Shown piece after piece: positions 52,507 through 55,670 of a DNA stretch of 55,670 bases. This DNA comes from Fibrobacteria bacterium. Its GTDB lineage: Bacteria > Fibrobacterota > Fibrobacteria > UBA11236. A model generated the notes under the pieces. The model was not told the DNA's origin. It searched no databases and saw nothing but the letters and a program-made list of their open reading frames with translations. The stretch spans positions 1 to 55,670 of the forward strand of contig JADGQO010000130.1 of NCBI GenBank assembly GCA_017881725.1, given 5' to 3'. Made by a program: the position numbers and the translations under genes. How positions within the stretch are numbered: position 1 is the first letter of the stretch; the number at the start of each line of letters is the position of its first letter.

Positions 52507-52838
52507 ACATCCAAATATTCGGCCGCCGCGATTGTTCCGACAGCCGCAAGGCGGAACGCTATTTCAAGGAGCGTCGCATCCCCTTTCAGTTCATCGATCT
52601 CAAGATGAAAGGCTTCAGCCCCAAGGAATTGGAAAGCGTAGCGCGGCCCATCGGCATGGAAAACTTGTTGGACCGGGAAAGCAAGCGGTTCAAGGAAAAA
52701 GGACTCGCCTTCATGTCCCCTACTAGAGTAACCCAGGTGTTACTGGACGATCCGCTTCTTGCGAAAACTCCCATCGTGCGCAACGGGTCCCAGGCGACGC
52801 TGGGCTTCCAGCCCGAAGTTTGGAAGACTTGGGCCTGA
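52503..52838 (+). CDS. ArsC/Spx-family protein
   Basis: The 111-aa protein has the thioredoxin-like ArsC fold with an N-terminal Cys (IQIFGRRDCSDSRKAERYF, Cys11), then a helical region and the LAKTPIVRNG strand with the conserved Pro. The family includes arsenate reductases and Spx-type transcription factors. A CxxC pair typical of Spx is absent. No ars genes are nearby, so the exact activity is open. The start at 52503 fits the family; an extension to 52437 overlaps the membrane-protein gene. Confidence 0.85.
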   Translation: MNIQIFGRRDCSDSRKAERYFKERRIPFQFIDLKMKGFSPKELESVARPIGMENLLDRESKRFKEKGLAFMSPTRVTQVLLDDPLLAKTPIVRNGSQATLGFQPEVWKTWA

Positions 52839-52858
52839 GCCCGGCTGGGCGGCGTGGC

Positions 52859-53299
52859 TTAAAATTTGATCACAAAAAAATTGGGAAACAATACCAAGCT
52901 GGAATCGAAGAAATACCAATGCGGAATCTTGGACCGATTGATATCCCAGGCGCGGATTTGATCCCTTAGTTTATCGAACCCTTCTTCTTTTTCATACCAG
53001 GTCCAATATTTTTTGAACGCCTGGCTGAGGGAATCCTGGCTGGAAAGCTTTATGATTTTATCTGGAAGAACGAGCGTATCTTTTTTTTGAACGACGATTT
53101 GTAGCGTCGAATCGATTTGGGTCGGGTAGGTGAAATTCGGAAAACGATCAAAAAGCAGGCTTTTGACTCTATCCCCACTTGACCCGTACGCACTTACGGA
53201 ATCATAGGCTACGGAACCAGAATCGTTTCCGGCTCCCACTGCGACTGTGACCCAGAATAAGACAATCAAGCCGAATGCGAATAAACCCCTAAGGTTCAT
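52859..53299 (-). CDS. Exported hypothetical protein
   Basis: The 146-aa protein has a signal peptide (LFAFGLIVLFWVTVAVGA). The mature part is rich in aromatic residues near its end (KYWTWYEKEEGFDK and HWYFFDSSLVLFPNFFVIKF). I recognise no family. It is convergent with the ArsC-like gene. It sits downstream of the small gene set starting at 55670 on the same strand, separated from the previous gene by 77 bp. Confidence 0.6.
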   Translation of the reverse strand: MNLRGLFAFGLIVLFWVTVAVGAGNDSGSVAYDSVSAYGSSGDRVKSLLFDRFPNFTYPTQIDSTLQIVVQKKDTLVLPDKIIKLSSQDSLSQAFKKYWTWYEKEEGFDKLRDQIRAWDINRSKIPHWYFFDSSLVLFPNFFVIKF

Positions 53300-53376
53300 G
53301 GAGTTTCGATTTTCCGGAGACGATTTCGCATCCGAACTCCTTCTCTGAATTTACCGGCGTTGGATCGCCTATGTAA

Positions 53377-53757
53377 TCAGTGGATCACGTCCACCTGGTA
53401 AACCATATAATGCGTGTCACCGCGCCAGGGAAGCCCGACGAATTTTTCGCGGTACTGCAACTTGGCGCGATGGCCATTCATCATGGCCGCGTCCAGGGCT
53501 TGGATCACTGCGGTGTCTCCGATAGCCACGGAAAAATTCCATACGTTCGATATGGACATGGCATTGGCATTGTCGTCATGGATGCCCATTCCGAGATTCA
53601 ATTCGCCCTCAAAGGTTTTAAAGAGGAATCCCTTGCGGCTGAGCTTAATGACCGTCCCGGCCCGATCGCCCTCGCTGAAATTTCCCGTCGAATAATACCA
53701 CGCGCCCAATCCGGCCAAAACGACTATTAATGCGATGAAGAGCTTGAATTTTTTCAT
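53377..53757 (-). CDS. Small membrane-anchored conserved protein (Bacteroidota-type, often mislabelled 6-phosphogluconate dehydrogenase)
   Basis: The 126-aa protein has an N-terminal membrane helix (FIALIVVLAGLGAWYY) and a conserved domain with GDRAGTVIKLSRKGFLFKTF, then EGELNLG, then QYREKFVGLPWRGDTHYMVY. I recall this pattern from a Bacteroidota family that databases sometimes call 6-phosphogluconate dehydrogenase, which the sequence does not support. The start at 53757 (MKKFKLFI) is preferred because the upstream 100 open codons overlap the next gene and look out of frame. Confidence 0.8.
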   Translation of the reverse strand: MKKFKLFIALIVVLAGLGAWYYSTGNFSEGDRAGTVIKLSRKGFLFKTFEGELNLGMGIHDDNANAMSISNVWNFSVAIGDTAVIQALDAAMMNGHRAKLQYREKFVGLPWRGDTHYMVYQVDVIH

Positions 53758-53777
53758 GCCTGGAAAGATAGTTCGCG

Positions 53778-54527
53778 TCACCATTGAAAGGCCAGGGAGG
53801 CTCCCGGATTGATGGTTATGACATACAAGCCCAGGACCAGGGATACCTTGAAATTCAGGGATAAATTTGAAGTGAAGTTCTCCCCGAACGCGATCGTTCC
53901 TGTCTGATAAAACTGGTTTTCTCCTTGGTAAAGTCTCTGAGCGCCGCCTTTGATCAGGTAACCAATTCCGTAATCCAACTTGCCATACGCCCGATCGGTT
54001 AACTGAAACCCGAGTCCATTCACGAACTCCATGGAACTGATGTTTAAATCCTGGCAATAGGCTAGCATATCACCCGTCCACCACAGCCAGTGCAGCGTGG
54101 GCTTCTTCGCGCTAACCCCAAAATTGGAATAGAAATGAGTACCCTCGTAGGAAGAAACCAGGGCGGAAAGCCCACCCTCAACGGTCACGCTCAGTCCTGT
54201 GACAATGGGTCCGTTTTCCGGATTAATATTGTTATGCGTCAGCAAATATTTGAATATCGGCGCCGGCAAATACATCCATTCCAAATTATCCGTGATCGAA
54301 TAGGAAGGCAAATAGGGCAGGAAACCGAACAGGACATCGTTGTCCACAATGGGCGAGCCATTCTCAACATGGATGACTGTGTTTTGGACCAAAAGTTCCT
54401 GCCACATTTTCTTAGGCAGAATAAGCGGCCTGTCGATTTCCCGAAGGGGGTAACGGTCAGCGTCCCGTGACCATGCAACGGCAGATACGAATAACCCCAA
54501 CGCGATAATCGATTTCCAAAATTTCAT
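53778..54527 (-). CDS. Exported hypothetical protein, possibly outer-membrane
   Basis: The 249-aa protein has a signal peptide (SIIALGLFVSAVAWS) and a long beta-rich mature part with alternating hydrophobic residues, ending in Trp after LYVITINPGASLAFQW. A terminal aromatic residue and this texture fit an outer-membrane beta-barrel, but this is weak evidence. No family was recognised. It lies two bases from the upstream small exported-protein gene, implying co-transcription with the TIGR02147 gene. Confidence 0.65.
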   Translation of the reverse strand: MKFWKSIIALGLFVSAVAWSRDADRYPLREIDRPLILPKKMWQELLVQNTVIHVENGSPIVDNDVLFGFLPYLPSYSITDNLEWMYLPAPIFKYLLTHNNINPENGPIVTGLSVTVEGGLSALVSSYEGTHFYSNFGVSAKKPTLHWLWWTGDMLAYCQDLNISSMEFVNGLGFQLTDRAYGKLDYGIGYLIKGGAQRLYQGENQFYQTGTIAFGENFTSNLSLNFKVSLVLGLYVITINPGASLAFQW

Positions 54528-54529
54528 GT

Positions 54530-54853
54530 CTAATGTCCTATCAATGGTGCAAGGTTGGATGTTGTATCAATCGAAACGGCCGGCTGGACGGAGTCGCTCT
54601 TCACAGAAGCCGACTCCCTTAGAATCCGTGAAGGTCCGCCTTGGAAGTTGATTTCAACGCCTGTGGCTTTTTTCGAAGTCGTGTCCGTTTTTCCGGAACC
54701 GTGGATTGCGGCATCAGGATTTCCCACCTCGGACGCTCCGCCCGCCGTAGGACCCACGATTAAGGTGCATTGGCTGATCGCCGCCGCAATAAATGCGGCA
54801 AGGAAACAGCGCAAACCGATTGCGCCCCTGCTTTTCAATCGTTTTTTAGTCAT
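54530..54853 (-). CDS. Small exported or lipoprotein-like protein overlapping the TIGR02147 gene
   Basis: The 107-aa product has a hydrophobic N-terminus (GLRCFLAAFIAAAISQC) that could be a lipoprotein signal, though the residue before Cys29 (Gln) is unusual for a lipobox. It is followed by a Gly/Ser-rich stretch (GPTAGGASEVGNP) and a short mature domain. The ATG at 54853 lies inside the last codons of the regulator gene (8-base overlap), and a GTG at 54865 is an alternative. Coupling of a TIGR02147 regulator with a small exported protein is the notable point. Confidence 0.65.
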   Translation of the reverse strand: MTKKRLKSRGAIGLRCFLAAFIAAAISQCTLIVGPTAGGASEVGNPDAAIHGSGKTDTTSKKATGVEINFQGGPSRILRESASVKSDSVQPAVSIDTTSNLAPLIGH

Positions 54854-55670
54854 GCTCTTTTTCACTGGTTGGGTACGCTTGGAAATTAAGGTGGTAGACG
54901 CGCGTGGCCGCTGCGTCAGCGTTGATGATGCCGATCAACTTTTTCCGGAAGGCCTGGATTTCGGCCTTGACCGTCGCGAACCCCGAGTCCGATAAACCGG
55001 CCACGATACAACTGATGTCTCGATCTTTCGCCGGGCAATTTTCCATGGACTCGACGGCCAATTGCATATTGCGGGCATGAAAATTCGCTATCGCCACGGC
55101 CTTCACTTCTTCGCCGGAAGTGATGGACGCATCGGCCTGCCTGTATCCGGAAGCGGTGCGGACCAACAATCCCAGACGCAATAAAAGTTGGACCGATTCC
55201 CGGGCTTGCCGGGCGTTGATGGCCGGTTTCAGCCTTTTGCCGAGCAAGGCATAGTCTTCGCGGAAATCCATGAGGGTCACCAGTTCGCGAACCGAATTGT
55301 GATACCACTGCGAGTAAAACTCGAATTGATCGCGCCGGACCAATTGTGATTTGCCGCGTTGATGGTAACCGGAAAGAATCCCGAACCATCGGTTTCTTTC
55401 GGCGGTTGATTTCGCCTGGTTAAATGCGACCAGAGCCTCAAAATAGGCGAACGCCTCGCCAACCAGCCCCAACGCCTTGGAGACGGAAAAAACCGATGTG
55501 GCGGAAATGTTTTTCTTACCGGTCATGACTTCATTGAAAAAGCTCTTGGACCGAAATCCGGCATTCCATGCCATTTTTTGGAAGGAAAATGTCTTATTTT
55601 TAGACTTTTCTTCTGTGTAGAAGGCCTTTAGGTAGTCGCGATAATTCAAAAATTGAAAAATATTCGGCAT
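54846..55670 (-). CDS. TIGR02147-family regulator (DUF4423)
   Basis: The 274-aa protein begins MPNIFQFLNYRDYLKAFY and has the N-terminal HTH-like region with FGIL/KSFFNEVMTGKKNIS and the later LLRLGLLVRTASGYRQ winged segment, typical of the Fibrobacter TIGR02147 family. Such proteins are numerous in Fibrobacter genomes and are probably DNA-binding regulators. The ATG coincides with the right end of the window, so its promoter is not visible. It overlaps the downstream small exported-protein gene and probably heads an operon running leftward to 53377 or beyond. Family call is firm; targets are unknown. Confidence 0.9.
   Translation of the reverse strand: MPNIFQFLNYRDYLKAFYTEEKSKNKTFSFQKMAWNAGFRSKSFFNEVMTGKKNISATSVFSVSKALGLVGEAFAYFEALVAFNQAKSTAERNRWFGILSGYHQRGKSQLVRRDQFEFYSQWYHNSVRELVTLMDFREDYALLGKRLKPAINARQARESVQLLLRLGLLVRTASGYRQADASITSGEEVKAVAIANFHARNMQLAVESMENCPAKDRDISCIVAGLSDSGFATVKAEIQAFRKKLIGIINADAAATRVYHLNFQAYPTSEKEHD

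Noticed and set aside
53758-54057. 100-codon N-terminal extension of the 53377-53757 gene
   Set aside because: It lies antisense-free but inside another gene's coding region in a different frame, is rich in Arg/Pro shadow-ORF residues, and the conserved domain begins at 53757.
1-55670. CRISPR arrays, tRNA/rRNA genes, transposases, integrases or attachment sites
   Set aside because: No repeat-spacer array, cloverleaf, or mobile-element gene was seen on either strand by reading.

Overview
The window (about 60% GC by eye) looks like chromosomal DNA of a Fibrobacterota (Fibrobacteres) bacterium or a close relative. The main clues are a TIGR02147-type regulator (DUF4423; a family I associate with Fibrobacter) overlapping a small exported-protein gene at the right edge, giant secreted proteins built from chitobiase-C-terminal-like repeats, T9SS-like C-terminal tails, and several small proteins otherwise familiar from Bacteroidota. 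The phylum call is inference; no rRNA gene is present.

Layout. 1-2000: the 3' part of a Fic gene and a convergent AAA/DUF4143 ATPase whose promoter carries tandem 22-bp repeats. 2300-6170: a translation/secretion block, ffh, rpsP, rimM, trmD, rplS, ended by a strong terminator. 6386-10030: two abutting membrane histidine kinases, one a hybrid kinase and the other a paralog that has lost the phospho-acceptor histidine. 10112-16373: housekeeping genes (tyrS, hemJ, glpK, a CgeB-like glycosyltransferase, trxB) and an orphan NarL-type response regulator. 16573-21784: a MoxR-like ATPase with a 647-aa partner of unknown function, a low-complexity protein, thiD and a small conserved protein.

22077-34150: two giant exported proteins (1273 and about 2006 aa) that share a ~640-aa C-terminal module, followed by an exported coiled-coil protein. 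34194-36424 (minus): lipoprotein, ABC ATPase and permease. 36558-38946: a YkgJ-type Cys-cluster protein, histidine kinase and OmpR-type regulator, all translationally overlapping. 39026-40810: an exported HExxH metalloprotease with a sorting-type tail. 41859-48326 (minus): a tightly packed operon encoding a 777-aa unknown protein, a TPR lipoprotein, a membrane Ser/Thr kinase and an FHA-GAF-sigma54 activator. This is a plausible complete phospho-signalling relay and one of the best candidates for something undescribed.

48606-50977: DAHP synthase and a DEAD-box helicase. They are followed by a terminator and then by what looks like an independent small-RNA gene (promoter, hairpin, terminator; about 51237-51320). 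51391-55670: a DsbA-like lipoprotein, a small membrane protein with an ArsC/Spx-like protein, several small exported proteins, and the TIGR02147 regulator whose start codon sits exactly at the window end.

No tRNA, rRNA, CRISPR array, transposase or integrase was seen. Family names are assigned by reading motifs, not by database search.
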